Shown here: positions 9,046-16,752 of the stretch, one piece after another
Layout: each line of letters begins with the position of its first letter
Numbering within the stretch: position 1 is the stretch's first letter
Source: Oligoflexia bacterium
GTDB lineage: Bacteria; Bdellovibrionota; UBA1018
Assembly: GCA_014378465.1 (NCBI GenBank)
Contig: JACMNQ010000030.1
Coordinates: forward strand, 1-58,994
Direction: 5' to 3'
Length of the DNA: 58,994 bases
The notes under the pieces: model-generated
The model's input: the letters and a program-made list of their open reading frames with translations, nothing else
Database searches by the model: none
What the model was told of the DNA's origin: nothing
Position numbers and translations under genes: made by a program

Positions 9046-10869
9046 TTAAAACTCTTCTCCGAAACTGAAATAGAACTGCAGGTGTGAAACTTCGGGCGGC
9101 TGTCCGCTGGCGTAGCCGTGAGCCAGGGTCGCCCGAAGCGCCCCCACGGGAGATTCCCAGCGTATTCCTAACCCAGGCGACCAATAAAGGGGAGAATCAA
9201 AATCAAGGGGATTCAGCCCGAGAAGGCCCAGATCCGTGAACACGAACGGCTGCAGATCAAAGGGAAGCGGCGACTCCACCCACCTCCACTCCACTCCTGC
9301 AGACACCGAGCTCATGGCGCCACTGCCCTTGTCCGTCAGCTCCTGCCGACCAAAGCCCCGGAGGTTCTCAGAGCCTCCCAGATAGCGCAGGAAATGAGGC
9401 GGAAGCTTCGTCCCAGGTCCCGGGCGCTCTCCCGAAACCACCGTCCCCAGGCCGCCTCGAAAACCCAGTACCCAGAGGGGCGGATCAAAATTGCGGTAAT
9501 TCCAGAGGGCTTCCCAGTCCAGGTTGATTCGCTCGGCTGTGGTCTCCGAATAAATCGGATCTGAATTGAAGAAAGTGGTCAGATCGACCCGGTAGCCCGT
9601 GCGGGGACTTTTGAAGTAAAACTCATTGTAATGGCTGGTCAGGCTCGTGTCCGTCTCGAAGGAGAGAAAATGGGAGTCCTTCGGACCGTTCCCCCGCGCG
9701 GTCTTGATGAATTCCAGAGTGGGACCGGCTTTGAAAGTCAGACCGATGTCCTGACTGTCGTAACTCGTCGCCTCATGAAGCTGGGTTCGAACTTCAGAGA
9801 TTTCGTAGGGATTTTCATTGGCGTGAATGAAGGCGATCGAAGGCTGAATGTAGCGCCGAGAAGTGTGCGCAAAATTGTACCAGTTCATCGTGGCATTCAC
9901 TTGCTGCGTCTTTGATGAAGCCAAGGCAGTGACGTCAATCAAGGAAGCCCGCCTCCCGATGCGGGTATTTTTCCAGGATGCTTTCACCAGCAGAAGACCT
10001 TCCGTATTGGTCCCGAAACCGACGGTCAGAAGTCGAGGCGGACCTTCAATGCCCGTTCTCTTGATCACGACGCCTTCTTTTTCGCAGGCGTTGCTGAAAT
10101 GGAGCCCCTGCAGAACACCGTCTCGCAGGATACGCCTCTCACTCAGGACGAGAAGATCTCCGTTGAAGAGTTTTCCGAAATTGAAAGCGTTGTACCGATC
10201 AAGAATGCCCGGCGTGATTCCGCCTGAGCTTTCATCGATGACTCTGGCAGCGATCTGTTTTTCCCCCGGAACCATCGCGACGGTGATGATACCCGTCTTT
10301 GGATCCGCTTCGCTCTTGATCTCCGGACAGGCGTAACCGATCCCCTGCAGCCGCTGCGCGGTCCACTGCTCCACCTTGTCCAGAAGCGCCGGGGTCAAAA
10401 TCTCGCCGACCACACGACGCTTTCTGAAAAGTTCGAGATCGGGAGGCGAACCCACCCCCACCAGGGCTTTGACCTGGGTCGGTTTGCCGACATTCACCGA
10501 AAACCCGTCTTCACGCATTTCATAGACTGCGTCGAAATAACCTCGACTCTGAAGAAATGTGTCCAGGCTGAACTTGGCCTGGGAGTTCGGAATGCTCTTC
10601 CACGAATCCCCCACAGCGTCGTCCGTCTTCGGATCACCACAGATCAGGCGTTTCTCAGTATCCGTGAACTTGGGGATATTTTCGCCCTTGATCGTGATGT
10701 GGGGACAAGGCTTCTCTTCCTTGAGCTTTTTCGCCTGCGCCTGGGGTATTGGGCAGAACAGGCAGGACAGGGCCAACGAAGCCACCATAGGCAAAAAAAG
10801 CCCAGCGACCCAAGAGGGCTGGTTCCGGTACAATCGAAAGATGAATCGTGGTTCGTCGCATTTCCGCAT
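9046..10869 (-). CDS. Omp85-family outer membrane protein (TamA-like)
   Basis: A predicted 607-residue outer-membrane barrel of the BamA/TamA family. After a signal sequence ending in PQAQA come POTRA-like sequences (for example LDTFLQSRGYFDAVYEM and VVGEILTPALLDKVEQW), then a barrel with the Omp85 signature GSENLRGFGRQEL and a C-terminal GLGIRWESPVGALRATLAHG strand with terminal Phe. It probably inserts substrates into the outer membrane with the TamB protein encoded 2 bp downstream. The start is unsure: ATG at 10869 gives a good signal peptide but overlaps the divergent gene by 29 bp. ATG at 10788 avoids overlap but leaves no positive n-region. ATG at 10935 is also possible. Confidence 0.8.
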   Translation of the reverse strand: MRKCDEPRFIFRLYRNQPSWVAGLFLPMVASLALSCLFCPIPQAQAKKLKEEKPCPHITIKGENIPKFTDTEKRLICGDPKTDDAVGDSWKSIPNSQAKFSLDTFLQSRGYFDAVYEMREDGFSVNVGKPTQVKALVGVGSPPDLELFRKRRVVGEILTPALLDKVEQWTAQRLQGIGYACPEIKSEADPKTGIITVAMVPGEKQIAARVIDESSGGITPGILDRYNAFNFGKLFNGDLLVLSERRILRDGVLQGLHFSNACEKEGVVIKRTGIEGPPRLLTVGFGTNTEGLLLVKASWKNTRIGRRASLIDVTALASSKTQQVNATMNWYNFAHTSRRYIQPSIAFIHANENPYEISEVRTQLHEATSYDSQDIGLTFKAGPTLEFIKTARGNGPKDSHFLSFETDTSLTSHYNEFYFKSPRTGYRVDLTTFFNSDPIYSETTAERINLDWEALWNYRNFDPPLWVLGFRGGLGTVVSGERPGPGTKLPPHFLRYLGGSENLRGFGRQELTDKGSGAMSSVSAGVEWRWVESPLPFDLQPFVFTDLGLLGLNPLDFDSPLYWSPGLGIRWESPVGALRATLAHGYASGQPPEVSHLQFYFSFGEEF

Positions 10870-11536
10870 TCGGGTTCGCGTGCTCAAACGGAGAGGGGCC
10901 GTGCGGGTCGCGCGCATCGGGGCATTAGTTTCCATGAGTATTGCCAGCGTGAGTTCTGCACATGCCGTCGAGTTCTACAACGAATTCGGAGGAGGCGTCT
11001 CTCAAATTTCAGGGGCCACTCCATTCTTTGACTCATCCACTGCTCGGGCTCCGGCAAAACTGGGACGAGGCCTCGCCGCAACGTTCACCCTCGCAGGTGA
11101 CGTCAGTCGGTCAAGCAACTGGGTCCACTTCCACCTGGGGCTTCAACATAAATACCTCACCGGCACGGGCTCGGGAACGAGCCACTCTTTGCAAGCCACA
11201 TACCCCCTGCTTCGGGTCGAGGTGAAACGCCTGTACTTCGGGGTCGGCGTCACCCCATTCGTGTGGAAAGACGGGCTGACTCGCGCCGCCGGGAGCATTG
11301 CAGGTCTCGGCGAAGTCGGATTTCTTTTTCCAATCACCCCTGAAATCGCCTTTGGCACTCACCTGGCTCTACAAGCCGTGTCAACTTCGGGAGCGCAAAG
11401 CCCAAAACCTGCCGCGGACGTGGGGTTTTACTTTCGCCTCTACCTCGGTTCGATCCGCTTCGGAAAGGCCGATGACTCCGGGGGCTCTTCGAGCGATTAC
11501 AAAGGCTGGCGCTACTTCAAAGGACTGTCTCGGTAA
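10841..11536 (+). CDS. Small secreted outer-membrane-like protein, unknown
   Basis: This 231-residue protein begins with a Sec signal peptide (Arg-rich start, then ARIGALVSMSIASVSSAHA, cleavage after AHA). Alternating Gly/aromatic strands such as FHLGLQHKYLTGTG, RLYFGVGVTPFVW and FGTHLALQAVS suggest a beta-barrel of about eight strands. The family is not recognised. The ATG at 10841 has no good ribosome-binding site, and TACAAT lies just upstream; a GTG at 10880 is a possible alternative. Its 5' end overlaps the likely 5' end of the divergent TamA-like gene, so the two may share control. A strong hairpin terminator follows 38 bp after the stop. Confidence 0.62.
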   Translation: MNRGSSHFRIRVRVLKRRGAVRVARIGALVSMSIASVSSAHAVEFYNEFGGGVSQISGATPFFDSSTARAPAKLGRGLAATFTLAGDVSRSSNWVHFHLGLQHKYLTGTGSGTSHSLQATYPLLRVEVKRLYFGVGVTPFVWKDGLTRAAGSIAGLGEVGFLFPITPEIAFGTHLALQAVSTSGAQSPKPAADVGFYFRLYLGSIRFGKADDSGGSSSDYKGWRYFKGLSR

Positions 11537-11574
11537 GAAGAGCTCGAATCGTGAAAAGGAACTGAAACCAAAGA

Positions 11575-11604
11575 AAAAGGGGAGCGGTTTCCCGCTCCCC
11601 TTTT
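11575..11604. terminator. Bidirectional intrinsic terminator
   Basis: AAAAGGGGAGCGG at 11575-11587, loop TTTC, then CCGCTCCCCTTTT at 11592-11604. This 13-bp perfect stem carries A and T tracts usable from both strands. It ends the + strand outer-membrane gene and serves the convergent sigma-54 activator gene. Confidence 0.88.
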
Positions 11605-11624
11605 GGGATTCATACTCTTGAAAC

Positions 11625-11684
11625 GAGAAGTCTTACGCGACTTCCCGTTCAGTGCACCGGAGAAGTCTTACGCGACTTCTCCGG
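11625..11684 (-). repeat. Duplicated stop-codon hairpin behind the sigma-54 activator
   Basis: On the minus strand the 20-mer GAAGTCGCGTAAGACTTCTC occurs twice, 35 bp apart. The first copy holds the last sense codons and the TAA of the sigma-54 activator; the second lies downstream. Each copy is itself a hairpin (GAAGTC-N6-GACTTC). The copy spanning the stop extends to an 11-bp stem at 11657-11684. The layout looks like a small duplication of the gene's end. Confidence 0.85.
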
Positions 11685-13245
11685 CTCTCATGAGCTTGCG
11701 CTTGTCGAGGTCGTACTTTTCAACTTTCATGATCAGGCCGGCGCGGGAAATCCCGAGCTCCTTGGCCAATCGGCTTTTATTCCAATTGGTGCGGCGGAGG
11801 CCTTCTTTGATCATGGTCTTCTCGAGCTCTTCAAGCGCGTCTTTCAACTTGCCCGCGACGCGAACGCCCTGGACCTTTGAATTTTCGCCGTGCTCGCGAA
11901 TGCGCTGAGAAAGAAGTTCCGCAGGGATGCGGGCGTCGTCGCCGGAGAGAACGATGATTCTCTCGACTTCATTTTCAAGTTCTCGGATGTTGCCGGGCCA
12001 GGTGTAATCGAAGATTTTCTCGATTGCGCGTTTCGCGAGGGATTTGAGCGCAACGCCCTTTTCCTTGCAACCGCGGTTGAGAAAATGCTCCACGAGGATC
12101 GGGATATCTTCTTTACGCTCTCTGAGGGGTGGCACCACCAGATTGATGACGTTGATTCGGTAGTAAAGATCTTCTCGGAATGTGCCGTGTTCGACCATTT
12201 CCTTGAGATCCTTGTTCGTGGCGGCCACGACTCGGACGTCGACTTTCTTCTGATCGGTACCGCCGACTGGAGTCAGGGTGCCTTCCTGGAGAACTCGCAG
12301 AAGCTTCACCTGCATGGTCGGAGACATGTCCCCGATTTCATCCAGGAACAGAGTTCCCTTGTCCGCAGCTTCAAAGAGACCTTTTTTATCTTTGACGGCG
12401 CCGGTGAAAGATCCGCGGACGTGACCGAAGAGCTCACTGTCCAGCAGGTTTTCATTGAAAGCCGAGCAGTTGACGGTGACGAACTGAGATTCCTTGCGGG
12501 GCGAATTGTAATGAATCGCCTTCGCAATGAGTTCTTTACCTGTTCCGTTTTCGCCCTGGACCAGAACCGTGGATTCCGAGTTCTTGATCTTGTCGAGCAT
12601 GCCGTAGAGATCCTGCATCGGCTTGGACTTGCCGATCATGGAATCATAACTGTAACGAGTCCCGAGCTGATGGTTCAAGTTCTTGATACGGTCTTCGCGC
12701 TTTCCGATTTCAGTGTGAAAGGCGACGATTTCCTGCGCGACGAGATCCACGAGTTCGTAAAAATACTTGCGCTCGCCTTCAGAGAGGACGCGGAGCTTGC
12801 CGACGGCCTGATCGAAGTCTTCACCATCGATTCCGGCTTCTTCGGCCTTCTTGCGAGCGGCCACGCGCTTTTCCTGCGGAATTTCGGTCTCCAGAAAGGA
12901 GTAAGCGTATACGCTTCCCAGAAACTCATTGTCGATGGAGATTCGGGAAACGAGAACGCTCTCGACTCCGGCTGGACCTTCCCAGACGAAATGAGGAGCT
13001 TCAGTCTTGAATGCTTTTTCATTGGCTTCAGCCATGGATTTCATGATCCAGGCGCGGCTTTTCTCCTTCGGCAGGAGATGCGCGCTCAGCGGATTCTTGA
13101 ATTCACGCTGGCGATCCAGCGGATCATAATTTCTGACGGCGCCGCGCTCATCAACGAAGAAGATCTCCGTGTGAAACCACTGCGCTAAAATGCCCTCGAG
13201 CTTGCGAATGACGTGAATGTGTTTGAGCTCTTCCCAATTGATCAT
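11668..13245 (-). CDS. Sigma-54-dependent transcriptional activator (NtrC family, non-receiver sensor)
   Basis: A 525-residue enhancer-binding protein. Residues 1 to about 190 form an unassigned sensor region (WFHTEIFFVDERGAVRNYD; PocR- or GAF-like at most), with no phosphorylatable receiver domain. The AAA+ domain follows: Walker A GENGTGKE, the sigma-54 contact loop as GSFTGA instead of the usual GAFTGA, Walker B GTLFLDEIGDM, and the R-finger region REDLYYRINV. A Fis-type helix-turn-helix (NKSRLAKELGISRAGLIMKV) ends the protein. The ATG at 13245 has GGGAG 10 bp upstream. A 9-bp inverted repeat lies 52-94 bp upstream. The target operon is unknown. The stop codon lies in a hairpin that is duplicated downstream. 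Confidence 0.87.
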   Translation of the reverse strand: MINWEELKHIHVIRKLEGILAQWFHTEIFFVDERGAVRNYDPLDRQREFKNPLSAHLLPKEKSRAWIMKSMAEANEKAFKTEAPHFVWEGPAGVESVLVSRISIDNEFLGSVYAYSFLETEIPQEKRVAARKKAEEAGIDGEDFDQAVGKLRVLSEGERKYFYELVDLVAQEIVAFHTEIGKREDRIKNLNHQLGTRYSYDSMIGKSKPMQDLYGMLDKIKNSESTVLVQGENGTGKELIAKAIHYNSPRKESQFVTVNCSAFNENLLDSELFGHVRGSFTGAVKDKKGLFEAADKGTLFLDEIGDMSPTMQVKLLRVLQEGTLTPVGGTDQKKVDVRVVAATNKDLKEMVEHGTFREDLYYRINVINLVVPPLRERKEDIPILVEHFLNRGCKEKGVALKSLAKRAIEKIFDYTWPGNIRELENEVERIIVLSGDDARIPAELLSQRIREHGENSKVQGVRVAGKLKDALEELEKTMIKEGLRRTNWNKSRLAKELGISRAGLIMKVEKYDLDKRKLMRAGEVA

Positions 13246-13296
13246 AGTATGAATCTCCCAAGACTCTCTTCGGACCGAATTGGACAAGTATTGAGC

Positions 13297-13339
13297 ACTG
13301 TCTAAAAGATTCTTTTTGACCGGCAAATAGTTAGACAGT
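13297..13339. promoter_or_regulatory. 9-bp inverted repeat in the regulator promoter region
   Basis: ACTGTCTAA at 13297-13305 and its exact complement TTAGACAGT at 13331-13339 are 25 bp apart. The centre-to-centre distance of 34 bp is about three helical turns. They lie between the divergent sigma-54 activator and cysteine desulfurase genes, nearer to the activator. An operator for autoregulation or an activator dimer pair fits; a long-loop hairpin in the leader is the alternative. Confidence 0.55.
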
Positions 13340-13532
13340 TCAAGGGGTTAATCGGACCTGATTGTTAAGAAGTTTCCAGACGGTGGCATGGGAGCTCACT
13401 CCAGGGACGGAGACTCACTTGAGCCGGAACGGTGGAGCAGTAAGCACAGAGTGGCCGGCGAGCGCTGGACTGGGGCTCGCTCCAGCCCTATGCCCTTGTG
13501 AGGTCGCCCAAACTCCTATAAAACCGAATGAA

Positions 13533-14768
13533 ATGAAGTCCTACCTCTTCTTCGATAACGCCGCCACCACGCGCTGCTGTGAAGCCGCTGCTGAGCACCT
13601 CAAGACCTTCGCCCTGCAGGATTTCGGCAATCCCTCTTCCAGCCATATCTTTGGTCAGACTGCCTCGCGCGCAATCAAGAAAGCCCGAAACTATTTCGCC
13701 CAACTTTTCAACACCCGGCCCGAACAGATCATTTTCACCGGCAGTGGCAGTGAAGCCGACAATCTGGCAGTCTACGGAGTTGCCATGGACGCGCTGGCAA
13801 AGAGAACTGCCGGGATCAAGGCGGGCAAGCTCGATTCTTCCTCCCCCTTTCCGCGAGTGATCTGCTCTGCAACGGAGCATCCCGCCGTTCGAAAGACCGT
13901 ACAGTCACTTCAAGCTCTGGGTTTCGACGTCCAACTCGCGCCTGTTGATGAGCAGGGTCAGCTTCTGCAGAAGAATTATCTCGAGCTCCTGACTTCCGAA
14001 ACGGTTCTTGTGAGCATTCACCGCGTGAACAACATCGTCGGCACCATCCTGCCCGTCGAAGAGCTCGCTCAGATCGCCAAACAGCAAGTTCCCGGCGTGA
14101 TCTTTCACACGGACGCCGTCCAGGCCTTTGGGCGCGTGGATGTCCCCACTTCACCTTCCGCGGTCGATCTTGTTTCTGTATCGGCCCACAAGATCCACGG
14201 CCCCAAAGGCGTCGGCGCCCTCATCATTCTCAATCCTTCACTTCTGAAAGAAGGCTTTCGTCCCCTGATCTGGGGAGGAGACCAGGAAGGAGGCTTCAGG
14301 TCAGGCACTCAGAGTGCCGGATTGATCTCGGGCTTTCATGCTGCCGCCGAACATACTTTTTCAAAACGCGAAGCTTACACTCAGCACATGCACTCCTTGA
14401 AGACCCGCTTTCGCAAAGGCCTCCACGCTCGAAAGCTCAACGAAAAGACCCAATGGAATTCTCCTGAGCACCCGGGCCACTGCGTTCCTCACATCATCAG
14501 CCTGAGTGTGCCCCACTACCCTTCTTCAATGGTCGCGCAGCTCCTCGAAGAGCGCGGCTGCCTCGTATCGACCGGCTCTGCCTGCAGCTCCGCCAAAGCT
14601 GAACCCGATCCAGTCCTGAAGGCGATGGGCGTTGCCCCTGCAGCCTATCAGTCTGCAATCCGCATCAGCTTTTCGAGCTGCAATGAACTGAAAGATGTGG
14701 AGACTCTGCTCAACGCGCTCGATGAATCCATCGCATTCATGGATCGTCTCCTCAGCGGAAAAGCCTGA
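13533..14768 (+). CDS. Cysteine desulfurase (NifS/IscS family)
   Basis: A 411-residue PLP enzyme that takes sulfur from cysteine for Fe-S clusters or thio-modification. It has YLFFDNAATTRCC at the start, the PLP aspartate and His in FHTDAVQAFG, the Schiff-base lysine in VSVSAHKIHGPKG, and the active-site loop cysteine in STGSACSSAKAEP. No iscU, iscR or tRNA-thiolation gene is adjacent, so its acceptor is unknown. The ATG at 13533 was chosen because the conserved fold starts at once; in-frame upstream codons from 13362 encode low-quality sequence. TATAAA at 13517-13522 is so close that the leader would be only a few bases. Confidence 0.87.
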   Translation: MKSYLFFDNAATTRCCEAAAEHLKTFALQDFGNPSSSHIFGQTASRAIKKARNYFAQLFNTRPEQIIFTGSGSEADNLAVYGVAMDALAKRTAGIKAGKLDSSSPFPRVICSATEHPAVRKTVQSLQALGFDVQLAPVDEQGQLLQKNYLELLTSETVLVSIHRVNNIVGTILPVEELAQIAKQQVPGVIFHTDAVQAFGRVDVPTSPSAVDLVSVSAHKIHGPKGVGALIILNPSLLKEGFRPLIWGGDQEGGFRSGTQSAGLISGFHAAAEHTFSKREAYTQHMHSLKTRFRKGLHARKLNEKTQWNSPEHPGHCVPHIISLSVPHYPSSMVAQLLEERGCLVSTGSACSSAKAEPDPVLKAMGVAPAAYQSAIRISFSSCNELKDVETLLNALDESIAFMDRLLSGKA

Positions 14769-14791
14769 TCACTACGCTACCAGGCGAGTTG

Positions 14792-14841
14792 TTTCACTCC
14801 GCTGCTAACCGCAGCATTTCACTCCGCTGCTAACCGCAGCA
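14792..14841 (-). repeat. 25-bp perfect tandem duplication covering a stop codon
   Basis: Positions 14792-14816 and 14817-14841 are identical. Read on the minus strand, the unit holds the last codons (LLRLAAE) and TGA of the TlpA-like gene plus AAA. The downstream copy repeats the whole end. Each unit contains the hairpin GCTGC-GGTTA-GCAGC. The duplication makes TGAAATG at the junction, so the second copy could even encode MLRLAAE. Confidence 0.9.
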
Positions 14842-15388
14842 GGGCCTCTTCAGTTTTCGCGTCCCACGGCTGAGCTCCCACCCATTTGGCGACGATCTCG
14901 TGCTTCTTGTTGAGAACGTAAGTTTCCGGGTATTGGTAACTTCCAAAGAGATCCGAAACTTTTCCACCCACATCCAGGACAGAGACCATCTTCGCCGGCA
15001 AATTTGCATCCGGAAAGATCTTCAAGGCATCTGCCCAGTTTTCATCACGGCTGAGAGCATAGAACATCACTGGAGACTGAGGGTGTTTCTGAGAAAAGGA
15101 TTTTGCGAACTCCACCCATTCCGGCAGTTCATCCAGACAGGGAGGGCACCAGCTCGCCCAAAAGTGAACGATGACGACCTGGTTTTTGGCATCCTCGAGA
15201 GAATGCGCTTTTTCCTGAGAAGTCTTCAGCACAAATTGCGGTGCAGCTTTCAGATTCGGCGCTGCTCCCGGAGCGGTAGTCCCGGTGACAGCGGAATCTG
15301 ATGACATCAGCTTCCACGCTCCGACGCCTGCCGCCAGAACGCTCAAAGTGGCGATCAGAATCCAAAAGCCTGGTTTACGCGCCGTCAT
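14819..15388 (-). CDS. TlpA/ResA-like membrane-anchored thioredoxin
   Basis: A 189-residue protein with an N-terminal membrane anchor (FWILIATLSVLAAGVGAWKLM), a linker rich in Ala/Gly/Pro, and a thioredoxin domain with the redox motif ASWCPPCLDELPEW and the cis-Pro loop QYPETYVLN. It probably reduces disulfides in the periplasm, as TlpA/ResA proteins do during cytochrome c or copper-site maturation. No cytochrome maturation gene is adjacent, so the client is unknown. It converges with the cysteine desulfurase gene. Its last codons and stop lie in a perfect 25-bp tandem duplication. Confidence 0.85.
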   Translation of the reverse strand: MTARKPGFWILIATLSVLAAGVGAWKLMSSDSAVTGTTAPGAAPNLKAAPQFVLKTSQEKAHSLEDAKNQVVIVHFWASWCPPCLDELPEWVEFAKSFSQKHPQSPVMFYALSRDENWADALKIFPDANLPAKMVSVLDVGGKVSDLFGSYQYPETYVLNKKHEIVAKWVGAQPWDAKTEEALLRLAAE

Positions 15389-15544
15389 AGCTCCCCACTA
15401 CATATAAATCTTATCATCATGTTATTTTACCTGCCCTGCCTTGAGACAGGCGCAACCCCTTGTTTATAGTAGGAAATTTATTTAAACAAGCAACTTCCAG
15501 CTTATTTTAGTCTGTTATTTCAGGCACTTGGTTTTTTCTAGGAG

Positions 15545-15574
15545 TTGCATGCTTTTTCAATCTTCCTCTATAAT
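15545..15574 (+). promoter_or_regulatory. Sigma-70 type promoter giving a leaderless HNH mRNA
   Basis: TTGCAT (15545-15550), an 18-bp spacer and a perfect TATAAT (15569-15574). Transcription would begin about 7 bp later, at or next to the ATG at 15581. Confidence 0.6.
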
Positions 15575-15580
15575 TGAAGG

Positions 15581-16168
15581 ATGAGCCATGCCTTGGTTCT
15601 CAATGCCAGTTTCGAACCCCTCCACATCGTCACATGGCAACGCGCCATGCAGCTCCTGTTTCAGGGGAAAGTCGAAGTCGTCGAAGAATCTGATCAAGAG
15701 ATCAGAACAGTTCGCTTCACCATGAAGGTGCCGGCGGTTCTCCGACTCTTGACCTACGTTCCCCTCAACCGCAAAAAAGAGATCGTTCGATTCTCAAGAA
15801 CCAACATCTTCGTGCGTGACAATCAGAAGTGTCAGTACTGCAGCCATAAATTTCCAAAGACCCAGCTGACTCTCGACCACGTCATCCCTGTTGTTCAGGG
15901 CGGGGCCAAGAGCTGGGAAAACATCGTCACTGCCTGCAAGCCCTGCAATCAGCGCAAAGGCGGCAGGACTCCAGCTCAAGCCAACATGACTCTCCGGGGA
16001 AAACCGAAGCGACCAGCCTGGCTTCCGTCCTCTTCACTTTCCCTCGGGGTCAGCGTCGCTCCCGATCGCTGGAAGCTCTATCTCAAACTCGATCGCGGAA
16101 ATTCGTCAAAAAACGAACCTGAGCTAGGAGCTGATTCAGCCTTCGATCTCGCTGACGATTCAGACTGA
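15581..16168 (+). CDS. HNH endonuclease-domain protein
   Basis: A 195-residue protein. The N-terminal ~75 residues (ALVLNASFEPLHIVTWQRAM ... VPLNRKKEIVRFSRTNIFVRD) are the conserved lead-in found in many stand-alone bacterial HNH proteins. Next comes the HNH nuclease fold: zinc CxxC in KCQYCSHKF, LTLDHVIPVVQGG with the catalytic His, and ACKPCNQRKGG with the second CxxC. The C-terminal 50 residues are Ser/Asp-rich. The cellular role of this common family is unclear; repair or RNA/DNA processing has been suggested. No methylase or restriction partner is adjacent. The promoter -10 is so close to the ATG that the mRNA would be leaderless. Confidence 0.85.
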   Translation: MSHALVLNASFEPLHIVTWQRAMQLLFQGKVEVVEESDQEIRTVRFTMKVPAVLRLLTYVPLNRKKEIVRFSRTNIFVRDNQKCQYCSHKFPKTQLTLDHVIPVVQGGAKSWENIVTACKPCNQRKGGRTPAQANMTLRGKPKRPAWLPSSSLSLGVSVAPDRWKLYLKLDRGNSSKNEPELGADSAFDLADDSD

Positions 16169-16194
16169 CAAAAGCAGCGCGTTAGCGTTAAAAT
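16165..16194 (+). promoter_or_regulatory. Promoter for the ECF sigma gene, probably leaderless
   Basis: CTGACA (16165-16170), then a 17-18 bp spacer and TTAAAA/TAAAAT (16188-16194). The start of transcription would fall at about 16201, the GTG start codon. Confidence 0.45.
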
Positions 16195-16200
16195 TTCGGA

Positions 16201-16752
16201 GTGTCTTTCCAATCCATTCTCAATACTCTGTCGTTTCAGAAATTCAAGAAGCTCGGCCCCCGTTCCTCCCGAGCTCCAACGGAAACGAACCTGTGGCTTG
16301 AGCGGATCATGCAGACTTATGGCGATCTTCTTTACGACCTCTGCGAGAGCGTCTTGTGGAGTCCCAGCGGAGCGCCTGCCGCATTTCGCTCCGTCCTCAA
16401 GGAGCTCAAGCGACAGAAACGTCTGAATCACTATCAGAGCTTCGAGCGCGCATGGGTCCTGCGAGTGGCTTCCCAGAAACTCAAACAGCTCTCCATTGCT
16501 CAGTCCAGAAAACTGACTCCCTCAGAGCAGATCATGCTCGACTCAACGCTGAACATGAACGCGCGCTTCAAACAGTTTGATTCCTACTTTCACCGTTTGA
16601 ACACGGACGAGCAACTTCTCCTTCTACTTCGGGATAAATACGGGATACCCTATCCCGAAATCGCCGCTGCCCTTGCGCTTCCTGAAGGCTCACTCAAGAT
16701 GCGTCGTCAGCAGGCTCTCCGAGCGCTCGAAGGATGGCTCTGGAATGAGTGA
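16201..16752 (+). CDS. ECF-type RNA polymerase sigma factor
   Basis: A 183-residue sigma-70 family protein. The C-terminal part has the region 4 helix-turn-helix (LRDKYGIPYPEIAAALALPEGSLKMRRQQALRAL), preceded by LNTDEQLLLLL. The region 2 part (YGDLLYDLCESVL ... FERAWVLRVASQKLKQL) is divergent but in the right place. The start is a GTG at 16201 without a Shine-Dalgarno sequence. Its TGA overlaps the start of the anti-sigma gene by 8 bp (ATGAGTGA), the classical arrangement of a sigma/anti-sigma pair. Target promoters cannot be deduced here. Confidence 0.78.
   Translation: MSFQSILNTLSFQKFKKLGPRSSRAPTETNLWLERIMQTYGDLLYDLCESVLWSPSGAPAAFRSVLKELKRQKRLNHYQSFERAWVLRVASQKLKQLSIAQSRKLTPSEQIMLDSTLNMNARFKQFDSYFHRLNTDEQLLLLLRDKYGIPYPEIAAALALPEGSLKMRRQQALRALEGWLWNE

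Noticed and set aside
11890..13188. Long + strand frame (432 codons) opposite the sigma-54 activator
   Set aside because: The minus strand encodes a complete NtrC-family protein; the antisense frame has no motif or ribosome-binding site and reflects codon bias.
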